Shown piece after piece: positions 1 to 8,340 of a stretch of 64,000 nt of DNA (position 1 is the first letter of the stretch; every line of letters begins with the position of its first letter). The notes under the pieces were generated by a model. That model saw nothing but the letters and a program-made list of their open reading frames with translations, was not told where the DNA came from and ran no database searches. The stretch lies in the NCBI GenBank assembly GCA_024235675.1, contig JACKLZ010000001.1:620001-684000 (forward strand), written 5' to 3'. The position numbers were made by a program, and so were the translations under genes. The stretch comes from Zoogloeaceae bacterium. GTDB lineage: Bacteria > Pseudomonadota > Gammaproteobacteria > Burkholderiales > Rhodocyclaceae.

Positions 1-1332
1 AAAGGCGAAAGCCATGAGCATGACGAGCAGGGCAAAACCGACTTGTTGTCCGATTTCCATCACGCGTTCCGGGACGGGGCCGCCTCGCAGCATTTCGATC
101 ACATAATACAGCAAATGCCCACCATCCAGCACCGGGATAGGAAGCAGGTTGAGGACGCCGAGACTGATGCTGATCAGCGCCAGAAATTTCAGATAATGGT
201 CGAGTCCCATCTTCGCGCTCTGGCCGGCATAGTCCGCAATGGTGACGGGGCCGCTCAGGTTTTTCCAGGACAGCTCACCGGTGACCATGCGACCGATCAT
301 GGCCAGGCTGAAGGTACTCATTTCCCAGGTCTGGGCGACCGCTTTGAACAGGCCTTCAATCGGCCCGTGCGAGACGGTCACAAACATGGCTTCACGCCCT
401 TCCGGCAAGGGCGCGACCATGATGCCCACGCGTCCGACCTGTTTGCCGTCGCGCTCTACCGACTCGGGGGTCAGCACGCCCTCTTGGCGCACACCGTCGC
501 GCAACCACTCGAACTGCATCGGCTGGCCCGGTGCCGCGCTGACCCGATCGACCAGATCGGACCAGTCATCAACGCGCTTTCGATCGATCGCAACGACCTG
601 ATCGCCAACCCGCACACCGGCGCGATCAGCGGCACCGCCAGCGACGACATCGCCAACCACGGGCGGAATCGTCGGCCGATAGGGGCGAAACCCGAGTTGC
701 GCCACCGGATCGCTCTTGGCTTCATCAATCGTGATGCCGCTCAACGCCAGGGTTCGTGTCGCACGCACGCCATCGGCGCTGACAACCACCACATCGATCG
801 TCGGCTCGTCCAACACGGCCTTGAGCAAACGCCAACGCCAGTCCTGCCACGAGCGAATCGGCACGTCGCCGACCTGAAGGATTTCATCACCGCTCGAAAA
901 TCCGGCCTGGGCAGCCACACTCTCCGGTGAAGTTACTTCGACGCGAGCGCGCAACTCGTCGACGCCACCGACGAACACCACCCAGTAGAGCAATACGGCC
1001 AACAGCAAATTGGCCAGCGGGCCGGCCGCAACAATCGCAAACCGCCGCCATACGCTCTGCTGGGTAAAGGCGCGCGGAAGCTCGGCCGCGGCGACCTCGC
1101 CTTCGCGCTCATCGAGCATCTTGACGTAACCGCCGAGCGGAAACAGCGCCAACACCCACTCGGTGCCATCCTTCCCCGCACGCCATTTGAACAAGGGCCG
1201 GCCAAACCCGACCGAAAAGCGCAACACCTTGACGTCGCACCAGCGTGCGACCGAGTAATGCCCAAGCTCATGAATGAGGATGAGCAATCCCAAACCGACA
1301 ACAAAAGGAATGATGTACTCGAATATCGACAT
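1..1332 (-). CDS. rseP: RIP-family zinc metalloprotease RseP (3' end cut by the window)
   Basis: Inner-membrane site-2 protease. In characterised relatives it cleaves the anti-sigma factor RseA inside the membrane to release sigma-E, and it also clears signal peptides. The first membrane segment carries the HELGH zinc motif at residues 21-25. A central region has the character of tandem PDZ domains, and the C-terminal LDGGH motif supplies the third zinc ligand. The 444 codons visible are close to the family's usual length of about 450, so only a few C-terminal residues are missing. The ATG overlaps the dxr stop by one base (TGATG), which implies translational coupling at the end of the rpsB-to-rseP cluster. 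A bamA homologue is expected just beyond the window; that is inference. Confidence 0.96.
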   Translation of the reverse strand, partial: MSIFEYIIPFVVGLGLLILIHELGHYSVARWCDVKVLRFSVGFGRPLFKWRAGKDGTEWVLALFPLGGYVKMLDEREGEVAAAELPRAFTQQSVWRRFAIVAAGPLANLLLAVLLYWVVFVGGVDELRARVEVTSPESVAAQAGFSSGDEILQVGDVPIRSWQDWRWRLLKAVLDEPTIDVVVVSADGVRATRTLALSGITIDEAKSDPVAQLGFRPYRPTIPPVVGDVVAGGAADRAGVRVGDQVVAIDRKRVDDWSDLVDRVSAAPGQPMQFEWLRDGVRQEGVLTPESVERDGKQVGRVGIMVAPLPEGREAMFVTVSHGPIEGLFKAVAQTWEMSTFSLAMIGRMVTGELSWKNLSGPVTIADYAGQSAKMGLDHYLKFLALISISLGVLNLLPIPVLDGGHLLYYVIEMLRGGPVPERVMEIGQQVGFALLVMLMAFAF

Positions 1333-2516
1333 CACGCAGCCTCCGCCGAGGCCACCCATTCACACGCCACGGCACGGGCTTCGGCATCGACCGATTCGAG
1401 CTCTTCGATACTGGCATCACCCGCGCTGGCCATCGTGGCCATGACGGACTCGACGACACGGGCGATTGCCAGATACGCCAGGCGCCCTGAAAGAAATGCG
1501 TCGACCGCGACCTCATTGGCCGCATTCATGACGGCCGGTACGCCACGCCCCGCCCGCAAGGCCGCATAGGCCAGCGGCAAACACGGAAAACGCCGCGGAT
1601 CCGGCTTCTCGAAATCGAGCCGACCGATTGCGCACAGATCCAGCGGACTCACACCCGCATCGATGCGATCCGGAAATGCCAGCGCGTGGGCAATCGGGGT
1701 GCGCATATCGGGATTCCCCAACTGCGCGAGTACCGAGCCGTCCGCGTATTCGACCATCGAGTGAATGACGCTCTGGCGATGAACCACGACGTTGATCTGA
1801 TCGGCCGGCACGCCAAAAAGCCAATGCGCCTCGATGACCTCCAGCCCCTTGTTCATCATGGTGGCGGAATCGACCGAAATTTTGCGGCCCATGACCCAGT
1901 TCGGGTGGGCACAGGCTTCGTCGGGGCTGATCGCGCCAAGCGTATCGACATGACGATCGCGGAAAGGGCCGCCAGAAGCGGTGAGCAGAATCCGTCGTAC
2001 GCCCGCCGCGGCTGGGTCGCGCCGATAGGTCGGCGGCAGCGCCTGGAAAACCGCATTGTGTTCGCTATCGATAGGGAGCAAGGTCGCCCCACCCGCCTCG
2101 GCCGCGGCCATGAACAAGGCGCCGGACATCACCAGCGCTTCTTTGTTGGCCAGCAGCACACGTTTGCCGGCGCGCGCGGCGGCCAATGTCGGGCGCAGAC
2201 CGGCCGCCCCGACAATGGCTGCCATCACGGCATCAACCTCTGGCGCCTCGGCGACTGCGGCCAGTTGGTCAGCCCCGTAGAGCACTTCGGTACTCGCACC
2301 ACGCTCCGCGATCAGACCTTGTAGACGGGTCGCGGCGGCAGCGTCGTCGACGACGGCATAACGGGGAGAAAACTGCGCGCACTGTTCCGCCAGGCGGGCC
2401 AGTTGGGTCTTGCCGCTTAGCGCAAAAATACGATAGCGATCCGGATGGCGGGCCACCACATCAAGTGTGCTGACACCAATCGAACCCGTTGCACCCAGTA
2501 CGGTCAAGCTTTGCAT
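1332..2516 (-). CDS. dxr: 1-deoxy-D-xylulose 5-phosphate reductoisomerase
   Basis: Second enzyme of the MEP isoprenoid pathway: it isomerises and reduces DXP to 2-C-methyl-D-erythritol 4-phosphate with NADPH and a divalent metal. The Rossmann motif GATGSIG lies at residues 8-14. The central catalytic region contains SEHNAVFQ, followed by the conserved ASGGPFRD stretch and the HPNWVMGRKISVDSATMMNKG block. The length of 394 residues is normal. It sits between cdsA (88-base gap) and rseP (1-base overlap). Together with uppS it puts two isoprenoid steps in one cluster that also feeds undecaprenyl phosphate synthesis. Confidence 0.98.
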   Translation of the reverse strand: MQSLTVLGATGSIGVSTLDVVARHPDRYRIFALSGKTQLARLAEQCAQFSPRYAVVDDAAAATRLQGLIAERGASTEVLYGADQLAAVAEAPEVDAVMAAIVGAAGLRPTLAAARAGKRVLLANKEALVMSGALFMAAAEAGGATLLPIDSEHNAVFQALPPTYRRDPAAAGVRRILLTASGGPFRDRHVDTLGAISPDEACAHPNWVMGRKISVDSATMMNKGLEVIEAHWLFGVPADQINVVVHRQSVIHSMVEYADGSVLAQLGNPDMRTPIAHALAFPDRIDAGVSPLDLCAIGRLDFEKPDPRRFPCLPLAYAALRAGRGVPAVMNAANEVAVDAFLSGRLAYLAIARVVESVMATMASAGDASIEELESVDAEARAVACEWVASAEAA

Positions 2517-2604
2517 ACGATGCCTACGATGAGTTTCGGATATCCAGTGGCCGCAGCCGTGCTGCCCTGGCGCGCCGTCAATGGCCGGTGCGCCGACGCG
2601 CCAA

Positions 2605-3426
2605 TCAAACGGATAGCAGCAGCATCGCGCACGCCACCATCGGCAACGTGGAGGTCAGACTGTCGATCCGGTCAAGCACACCACCATGCCCTGGCAGCAA
2701 GCCGCTGCTGTCCTTGATCCCGGCCTGACGTTTCAACAAGGATTCAAACAGGTCGCCCACCACACTGACTGCCGTCAGCACGACAAGCGCCAACGCACCT
2801 AGGATGAGCATGCCGGCCGAGAGTTCAATCCCGAAGGCAAATACCAACACCAGACCGTAAAGCTCAACGCCGATGATCGCCCCGTAAACACCTTCCCAGC
2901 TTTTGCCCGGGCTGATTGCGGGGGCAAGCTTTCGGCGGCCAAATGCACGACCAGAGAAGTAGGCCGCAATGTCGGCCACCCACACCACCGCCATGGCGGA
3001 CAGCAGCAGGGCCACATCGGTTTCGCGCAGAATGATCATCGCCAGCGCGGTAGGAAGAATCACGACAAGACCGACCAGAAACGCGGCCAATCCGTGACCC
3101 AGCGCCCAGCGACGAAGCAACCACGGAAACGCAAAGACGGCCCAGAAAACGACGGACACGAGCAGGACCGGAACCAAGGTGGCCGGCGTAAGGACGCCCT
3201 GCCACAAACCGGAAACGATAGAGACCAGCGCGACCAGCGCGCCGAGACCGGCGCCGTAGGCAATACGCGGCATCGACGACCATCCTGCCAGGCCACCCCA
3301 CTCCCAGCCCGCCAGGGCGGCAATGAGGGCAACAAAAGCAATCCAGGCTTGCGTGGAAAACGAAGTCAAAGCGACAGACAGCACCGCCAGCATGACAATG
3401 GCGGTCAGTATGCGCGCCTTAAGCAC
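2605..3426 (-). CDS. cdsA: Phosphatidate cytidylyltransferase
   Basis: Integral membrane enzyme making CDP-diacylglycerol from phosphatidate and CTP, the branch point of phospholipid synthesis. It has many hydrophobic segments. The C-terminal CDS signature runs SVVGDLFESLLKRQ, GIKDSSGLLPGHGG, VLDRIDS. The reading frame continues upstream, but homology begins at VLKARILTAIV. I therefore choose the GTG at 3426, giving 273 residues and an 8-base overlap with the uppS stop. The overlap suggests coupled translation with uppS. Confidence 0.95.
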   Translation of the reverse strand: MLKARILTAIVMLAVLSVALTSFSTQAWIAFVALIAALAGWEWGGLAGWSSMPRIAYGAGLGALVALVSIVSGLWQGVLTPATLVPVLLVSVVFWAVFAFPWLLRRWALGHGLAAFLVGLVVILPTALAMIILRETDVALLLSAMAVVWVADIAAYFSGRAFGRRKLAPAISPGKSWEGVYGAIIGVELYGLVLVFAFGIELSAGMLILGALALVVLTAVSVVGDLFESLLKRQAGIKDSSGLLPGHGGVLDRIDSLTSTLPMVACAMLLLSV

Positions 3427-4207
3427 GTGTTCCGCCCTTGGCACCCTTCTGGGCCGCCCCATCGAGCTGCTCGCTGGTTCGGCCGAAACGACGTTCACGC
3501 TGTCGGTACGAGGCAAGCGCGGCATCCAGGGCTTCATCACCGAAATCAGGCCACAAGGCATCGGTAAAGTAGAGCTCGGTATAGGCAAGCTGCCACAGCA
3601 GGAAATTGCTGATGCGCTTTTCACCACCCGTGCGGATAAAAAGATCGGGCTCCGGCGCAAAGGCCATCGACAGATAAGGTTCAAGCGCCTCTTCCGTGAT
3701 GTCGGTGGTCGGTCCTGCGTCAGCGACCAGGCGGCGAACGCCTTGAAGGATGTCCCAGCGCCCCCCGTAGTTGGCCGCAATGGTCAGGTTCAAACGGGTG
3801 TTGTCGGTGGTCAGCGCTTCGGCGTCGCGAATCATCGCAACCAGTTCGTCATCGAAGCGGCTGAGATCGCCAATCACGCGAAAACGGATTCCGTTCTCGT
3901 GGATGCGCTCAATCTCTTTCTTGAGCGAACGCATGAAGAGCTGCATCAGAAACGACACCTCATCGGCTGGCCGCCGCCAGTTCTCGGAACTGAAGGCAAA
4001 CAAGGTCAGGTGGGTAATATTTCGTTCGATACAGCTACGGATCGTGGCGCGAACGGTCTCGACGCCGCGCACATGGCCGGCCACGCGCGGCAGAAAACGC
4101 TTGCGCGCCCAGCGGCCGTTGCCGTCCATGATAATGGCGACATGGCGCGGGCCATCATCGCGCTCCGGAATGGAACGCGTTGAACTTGCGAATTTGGATG
4201 TTGCCAT
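3419..4207 (-). CDS. uppS: Undecaprenyl pyrophosphate synthase (cis-prenyltransferase)
   Basis: Condenses isopentenyl pyrophosphate onto farnesyl pyrophosphate to make the C55 lipid carrier for peptidoglycan and O-antigen. The substrate-binding motif HVAIIMDGNGRWA begins near residue 22. The family's FAFSSENW and RTGGEKRISNFLLWQ blocks follow. The 262 residues are slightly longer than usual because of the short N-terminal leader and the basic C-terminal tail. It follows frr by 42 bases and overlaps cdsA. No strong ribosome binding site is visible before the ATG. Confidence 0.97.
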   Translation of the reverse strand: MATSKFASSTRSIPERDDGPRHVAIIMDGNGRWARKRFLPRVAGHVRGVETVRATIRSCIERNITHLTLFAFSSENWRRPADEVSFLMQLFMRSLKKEIERIHENGIRFRVIGDLSRFDDELVAMIRDAEALTTDNTRLNLTIAANYGGRWDILQGVRRLVADAGPTTDITEEALEPYLSMAFAPEPDLFIRTGGEKRISNFLLWQLAYTELYFTDALWPDFGDEALDAALASYRQRERRFGRTSEQLDGAAQKGAKGGTRA

Positions 4208-4249
4208 CCGGAACGGGTGATCCAGGCTTGAGCGGCGCTAGGGCCGGGC

Positions 4250-4807
4250 TCAAACCTGCATCATGTCCTGTTCTTTTTGCACCAGGAGTGCGTCAACTTC
4301 GGCAATGTACTTGTCGGTCAGCTTCTGGATTTCGTCTTGACCGCGACGGTCTTCATCTTCCGAAATCAGCTTGTCCTTCAGCGCGTCTTTCATCGAGCTG
4401 TTGGCATCGCGACGCAGGTTGCGGATCGCCACCTTGGCGGCCTCACCTTCCTGCTTGACCACTTTGATCAGGTCGCGCCGACGCTCTTCGGTCAGCATCG
4501 GCATCGGCACCCGAATCACTTCGCCCATTGAGGCGGGATTCAAACCGAGATCAGAGTCGCGAATCGCTTTCTCGACCTTGCCGACCATGTTCTTTTCCCA
4601 CGGCTGAACGCCGATCGTACGGGCGTCGACCAGGGTCACGTTGGCCACCTGATTCACCGGCACCATGCTGCCGTAGTAGTCAACCATGACGTGGTCAAGC
4701 AAACCCGTGTGCGCACGACCGGTACGGATCTTTCCGAGGTCAGTATTCAGCGCTTCCACCGATTTCTTCATCTTCTTTTCGGCAGTGGATTTCAGTTCAG
4801 AGATCAT
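4250..4807 (-). CDS. frr: Ribosome recycling factor
   Basis: Splits the post-termination ribosome together with EF-G. The start was set at MISELKSTAEKKM because that gives 185 residues, the typical length. The longer frame upstream overlaps pyrH and has no homology. Typical family blocks are seen: KIRTGRAHTGLLD, VNQVANVTLVDARTIGVQPW and LTEERRRDLIKVVKQE. It lies 10 bases after pyrH, the usual neighbour. Confidence 0.98.
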   Translation of the reverse strand: MISELKSTAEKKMKKSVEALNTDLGKIRTGRAHTGLLDHVMVDYYGSMVPVNQVANVTLVDARTIGVQPWEKNMVGKVEKAIRDSDLGLNPASMGEVIRVPMPMLTEERRRDLIKVVKQEGEAAKVAIRNLRRDANSSMKDALKDKLISEDEDRRGQDEIQKLTDKYIAEVDALLVQKEQDMMQV

Positions 4808-4817
4808 GTCGACGTCC

Positions 4818-5534
4818 TCAGCAGTAGACCAGCGTGCCCTCATCTTCACCCATCACAACGCGCTTGAGCGCGCCGGGCTTGAAGATGCTGAACACATTGA
4901 GCGGCAATTTCTGATCGCGGCAAAGCGCAAAAGCGGTGGCGTCCATCACCCGCAGATCGCGGCTGATCGCCTCATCAAAGCTGATCCGGTGGAAACGCTC
5001 CGCCGTCGGATCGAGTTTCGGGTCGGCCGTATAAATACCGTCAACCTTGGTTGCTTTGAGCACGATCTGCGCGCCGATCTCGGCACCACGCAGCGCCGCA
5101 GCGGTATCAGTGGTGAAAAACGGATTGCCGGTGCCCGCACCAAAAATGACCACGCGGCCATTTTCGAGATAGCGGATCGCCTTGCCCCGGATATAGGGCT
5201 CGACGACCTGCTCGATATTCAGTGCTGACTGCACGCGTGCCACCACACCGGCGGCACGCATGGCATCCGCCAGCGCCATGGCATTCATGACCGTTGCCAG
5301 CATCCCCATGTAATCGGCAGTTGCCCGATCCATGCCCGATGCCGCGCCCGCCATGCCACGGAAAATATTGCCCCCGCCGATGACCACCCCCACCTGCACA
5401 CCCATTCGGGCGACTTCTGCCACTTCGCCAACAATCCGGGAGACCACATCGGGATTGATGCCATAAGCATCATCACCCATCAAGGCCTCACCTGAGAGCT
5501 TCAGCAGGATGCGCTGATACGCGGGGGTTGTCAT
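4818..5534 (-). CDS. pyrH: Uridylate (UMP) kinase
   Basis: Amino-acid-kinase-fold enzyme phosphorylating UMP to UDP for pyrimidine nucleotides. It has no resemblance to eukaryotic UMP kinases. The N-terminal RILLKLSGEAL motif, the VGVVIGGGNIFRG glycine loop and the conserved DATAFALCRDQKLPLNVF block are present. The 238 residues are normal. It is preceded by a GGAGA-type ribosome binding site and lies between tsf (18 bases) and frr (10 bases). Confidence 0.98.
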   Translation of the reverse strand: MTTPAYQRILLKLSGEALMGDDAYGINPDVVSRIVGEVAEVARMGVQVGVVIGGGNIFRGMAGAASGMDRATADYMGMLATVMNAMALADAMRAAGVVARVQSALNIEQVVEPYIRGKAIRYLENGRVVIFGAGTGNPFFTTDTAAALRGAEIGAQIVLKATKVDGIYTADPKLDPTAERFHRISFDEAISRDLRVMDATAFALCRDQKLPLNVFSIFKPGALKRVVMGEDEGTLVYC

Positions 5535-5552
5535 GCAGCAGTTCTCCAGCGA

Positions 5553-6446
5553 TTACTTCTTGGCAGCAGCCGCAGCAGCCTGAGCAGCCACTTCTGCGGC
5601 GAAGTCATCAACTTTCTTTTCGATGCCTTCGCCCACGATGAACAGCACGAAGCTGCCAACCGATGCATTTTTGGATTTCAGCAGCGCCTCAACCGTCAGC
5701 TTGTCGTTCTTGACGAACGGCTGGCCGAGCAGCGTCACTTCCTTGAGGAACTTCTGGACCGTACCTTCAACCATCTTGGCGACGATCTCGGCCGGCTTGC
5801 CCGACTCGGCAGCCTTTTCGGTAGCGATACGACGCTCGGTCTCGATCAGCTCGGCAGGCACCTGGTCGCTCGACAGCGCCTTCGGCTTGCCTGCGGCGAT
5901 GTGCATCGCCAGATCACGGCCCAGTTCGTCGTCACCACCGATCACGTCGATCAGCACGCCGATCTTCGAACCACCGTGAATGTAGCTGGACACGGCGCCT
6001 TCGGTCTGAATGCGAGCGAAACGACGGATCGACATGTTTTCGCCGACCTTGCCAACCAGTGCGGCGCGAACCGTCTCAACCGTCTGGCCGCCGATTTCCA
6101 GTGCCGACAATGCAGCCACATCGGCCGGGTTCTGCTTGGCCACCATCTCGGCCAGGCTGGCGCCCAACGCGAGGAAGTCGTCGTTCTTGGCGACGAAGTC
6201 GGTTTCGCAGTTCAGCTCAACCATGGCTGCCAGTTTGCCGTCTTCGGCAATCCAGGTCGCCACGATGCCTTCCGCGGTCACGCGGCTGGCTGCCTTGCTG
6301 GCTTTGTTACCCAATTTGATGCGCAGGATTTCTTCTGCCTTGGCCAGGTCACCCTCGGCTTCGGTCAGTGCCTTCTTGCACTCCATCATCGGCGCGTCAG
6401 TCTTCTCGCGAAGCTCTTTCACCATGCCTGCGGTAATTGCCGCCAT
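5553..6446 (-). CDS. tsf: Elongation factor Ts
   Basis: Guanine nucleotide exchange factor for EF-Tu. The start at MAAITAGMVKELREKT is supported by an AGGAGT ribosome binding site just upstream and by the family N-terminus. The conserved TDAPMMECKKAL motif and the core block VELNCETDFVAKND are visible. It is 297 residues long. The C-terminus ends in an alanine-rich run closing with two lysines. It follows rpsB by 43 bases, the classical S2-Ts pair. Confidence 0.98.
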   Translation of the reverse strand: MAAITAGMVKELREKTDAPMMECKKALTEAEGDLAKAEEILRIKLGNKASKAASRVTAEGIVATWIAEDGKLAAMVELNCETDFVAKNDDFLALGASLAEMVAKQNPADVAALSALEIGGQTVETVRAALVGKVGENMSIRRFARIQTEGAVSSYIHGGSKIGVLIDVIGGDDELGRDLAMHIAAGKPKALSSDQVPAELIETERRIATEKAAESGKPAEIVAKMVEGTVQKFLKEVTLLGQPFVKNDKLTVEALLKSKNASVGSFVLFIVGEGIEKKVDDFAAEVAAQAAAAAAKK

Positions 6447-6489
6447 GCTTACTCCTGAATTCTTTAGTTGATCAGTGGGGGTGCGAGAC

Positions 6490-7257
6490 TCAACCCTGAG
6501 CTTCGTCGGCTGCGCCGTCTTCCACTTCCACTTCGACAAATTCGTCACCACCAGCGGCCACGATCTCTTGCATTGCCTGGCTACGACCCTCGATCACTGC
6601 ATCGGCAGCGCCGCGAGCGAACAGACGGATGGCACGGCTGGAGTCATCGTTACCCGGGATCACGAAATCGACACCTTCGGGCGAGTGGTTGGTATCAACC
6701 ACGGCCACGATTGGGATGCCCAGCTTGCGGGTCTCGGTGATGGCGATCTTGTGATAGCCAACGTCGACCACGAAGATGGCGTCCGGCAGGCCGCCCATAT
6801 CCTTGATGCCGCCGATACTCTTGCGCAGCTTCTCGATCTCGCGGGTGGTCATCAGCGCTTCTTTCTTGGACAGACGCTCGATGGAACCATCTTCCACCAT
6901 CGCTTCCATGTCCTTCAGACGCTTGATCGACTGACGCACGGTCTTGAAGTTGGTCAGCATGCCGCCGAGCCAGCGCTCGTCAACATAGGGCATGCCAGCA
7001 CGCTGAGCTTCTTCGGCGATGATCTCGCGCGCCTGACGCTTGGTGCTCACAAACAGGACGGTGCCCTTGTTGGACGACAGCTTGCGAATGAAGTCCATCG
7101 CTTCGCGGTACTTGACCATCGTCTTTTCGAGGTTGACGATGTGAATCTTGTTGCGATGGCCGAAGATGTACGGGGCCATGCGGGGGTTCCAGAAACGCGT
7201 CTGGTGACCAAAGTGAACGCCGGCTTCAAGCATCTGGCGCATCGTGACGTTAGACAT
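6490..7257 (-). CDS. rpsB: 30S ribosomal protein S2
   Basis: Small-subunit protein of the platform region, required for binding S1. The N-terminus MSNVTMRQMLEAGVHFGHQ and the blocks GTVLFVSTKRQAREI, YVDERWLGGMLTNFKT and VVDTNHSPEGVDFVIPGNDD are diagnostic. The 255 residues include an acidic tail. A TTTAGGAGC ribosome binding site precedes the ATG. It is the first gene of a minus-strand cluster extending to rseP and has a good promoter upstream at 7400-7429, leaving a leader of about 135 bases. Confidence 0.98.
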   Translation of the reverse strand: MSNVTMRQMLEAGVHFGHQTRFWNPRMAPYIFGHRNKIHIVNLEKTMVKYREAMDFIRKLSSNKGTVLFVSTKRQAREIIAEEAQRAGMPYVDERWLGGMLTNFKTVRQSIKRLKDMEAMVEDGSIERLSKKEALMTTREIEKLRKSIGGIKDMGGLPDAIFVVDVGYHKIAITETRKLGIPIVAVVDTNHSPEGVDFVIPGNDDSSRAIRLFARGAADAVIEGRSQAMQEIVAAGGDEFVEVEVEDGAADEAQG

Positions 7258-7399
7258 TGTGTTGCTCCTAAAGGGTTAAACCTCCGCCCGGACGCAGCCT
7301 CTCGGCCGCTACTGCCCGCCATGCGAACAGACCCTTTCCGGTGTAAAGCCGGGCGTGTGGATTTGTCTTGCAAGATCACCGCGATCAAGCAAGCTCGCT

Positions 7400-7429
7400 A
7401 GTATAGCAGTGCAACATGACAGCGCTCAA
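7400..7429 (-). promoter_or_regulatory. Sigma-70-type promoter for the rpsB cluster
   Basis: Read on the minus strand, TTGAGC (7429-7424) and TATACT (7405-7400) are separated by 18 bases. Transcription would begin near 7393, leaving about 135 bases of leader before the rpsB ATG. That leader contains several inverted repeats, such as CTTGC/GCAAG soon after the start. Such a leader could bind S2 for feedback control, as known for rpsB in other bacteria, but I cannot identify the binding structure. Confidence 0.65.
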
Positions 7430-7524
7430 GCGCATCAACACCCTGTTTTTGACGCAAGATTGCTGGCGGCTCCGCCATGCGATAGCCTTTCGCGTTTACC
7501 GACCCCAGCACGGCATAAAAAAGC

Positions 7525-8340
7525 ATGACCATCGATATCAAGAATTCAGAAGACATCCAGCGCATGCGCGTCGCCGGCCGACTGGCCGCCGAGGTGCTCG
7601 ACTTCATCACACCCCACGTCAAACCTGGCGTCACAACGGATGAACTCGACACGCTGTGCCACGACTACATCGTCAATGTGCAGCAGGCGATTCCCGCCCC
7701 GCTGAACTATGCGCCGTCTGGCTACACGCCCTACCCGAAGTCGATCTGCACCTCAATCAACCACCAGGTCTGTCACGGCGTGCCGAGCGACAAGGCCTTG
7801 AAAAAGGGCGACATCGTCAATCTCGACATCACCGTCATCAAGGATGGCTATCACGGCGACACCAGCCGGATGTTCGAGGTCGGCGCGGGCGTGTCCATCC
7901 TGGCCAAGCGCCTTTGCCAGGTGACTTACGAGTGCATGTGGCTGGGCATTGCCATGGTCAAACCGGGCGCGCGCCTCGGCGACATTGGCGCGGCGATCCA
8001 AAAATACGCCGAAGAAAACGGTTTTTCGGTGGTGCGCGAATTCTGCGGCCACGGCATTGGCAAAAAATTTCACGAAGATCCGCAGGTGCTGCACTACGGC
8101 CGTCCCGGCACCGGCATGGAACTGAAGGCGGGCATGACCTTCACCATCGAGCCGATGATCAACGCCGGCAAGGCCGCCATCTCGGAGCTGCCCGACGGCT
8201 GGACCATCGTCACCAAAGACCGCAGCCTGTCGGCACAGTGGGAGCACACCATTCTGGTGACCGACACCGGTGTCGAGGTCCTGACAGTATCTGACGGCAC
8301 ACCTGCCCGCCCCGCCCTGGTCGATTCGCTACTGCCATGA
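7525..8340 (+). CDS. map: Type I methionine aminopeptidase
   Basis: Removes the initiator methionine from nascent proteins. The pita-bread fold metal ligands are visible: the NLDITVIKDGYHGDTSRMF block (two Asp), the FCGHGIGKKFHE histidine, FTIEPMIN (Glu) and the final QWEHTILVT (Glu). The 271 residues are normal. It diverges from rpsB across a 267-base gap, an arrangement widely conserved in proteobacteria. It overlaps glnD by four bases (ATGA), suggesting coupled translation. Confidence 0.98.
   Translation: MTIDIKNSEDIQRMRVAGRLAAEVLDFITPHVKPGVTTDELDTLCHDYIVNVQQAIPAPLNYAPSGYTPYPKSICTSINHQVCHGVPSDKALKKGDIVNLDITVIKDGYHGDTSRMFEVGAGVSILAKRLCQVTYECMWLGIAMVKPGARLGDIGAAIQKYAEENGFSVVREFCGHGIGKKFHEDPQVLHYGRPGTGMELKAGMTFTIEPMINAGKAAISELPDGWTIVTKDRSLSAQWEHTILVTDTGVEVLTVSDGTPARPALVDSLLP

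Noticed and set aside
7449..7483. TTGACG upstream of map as a promoter -35 box
   Set aside because: No acceptable -10 box lies 16-18 bases downstream, so I do not call a map promoter.
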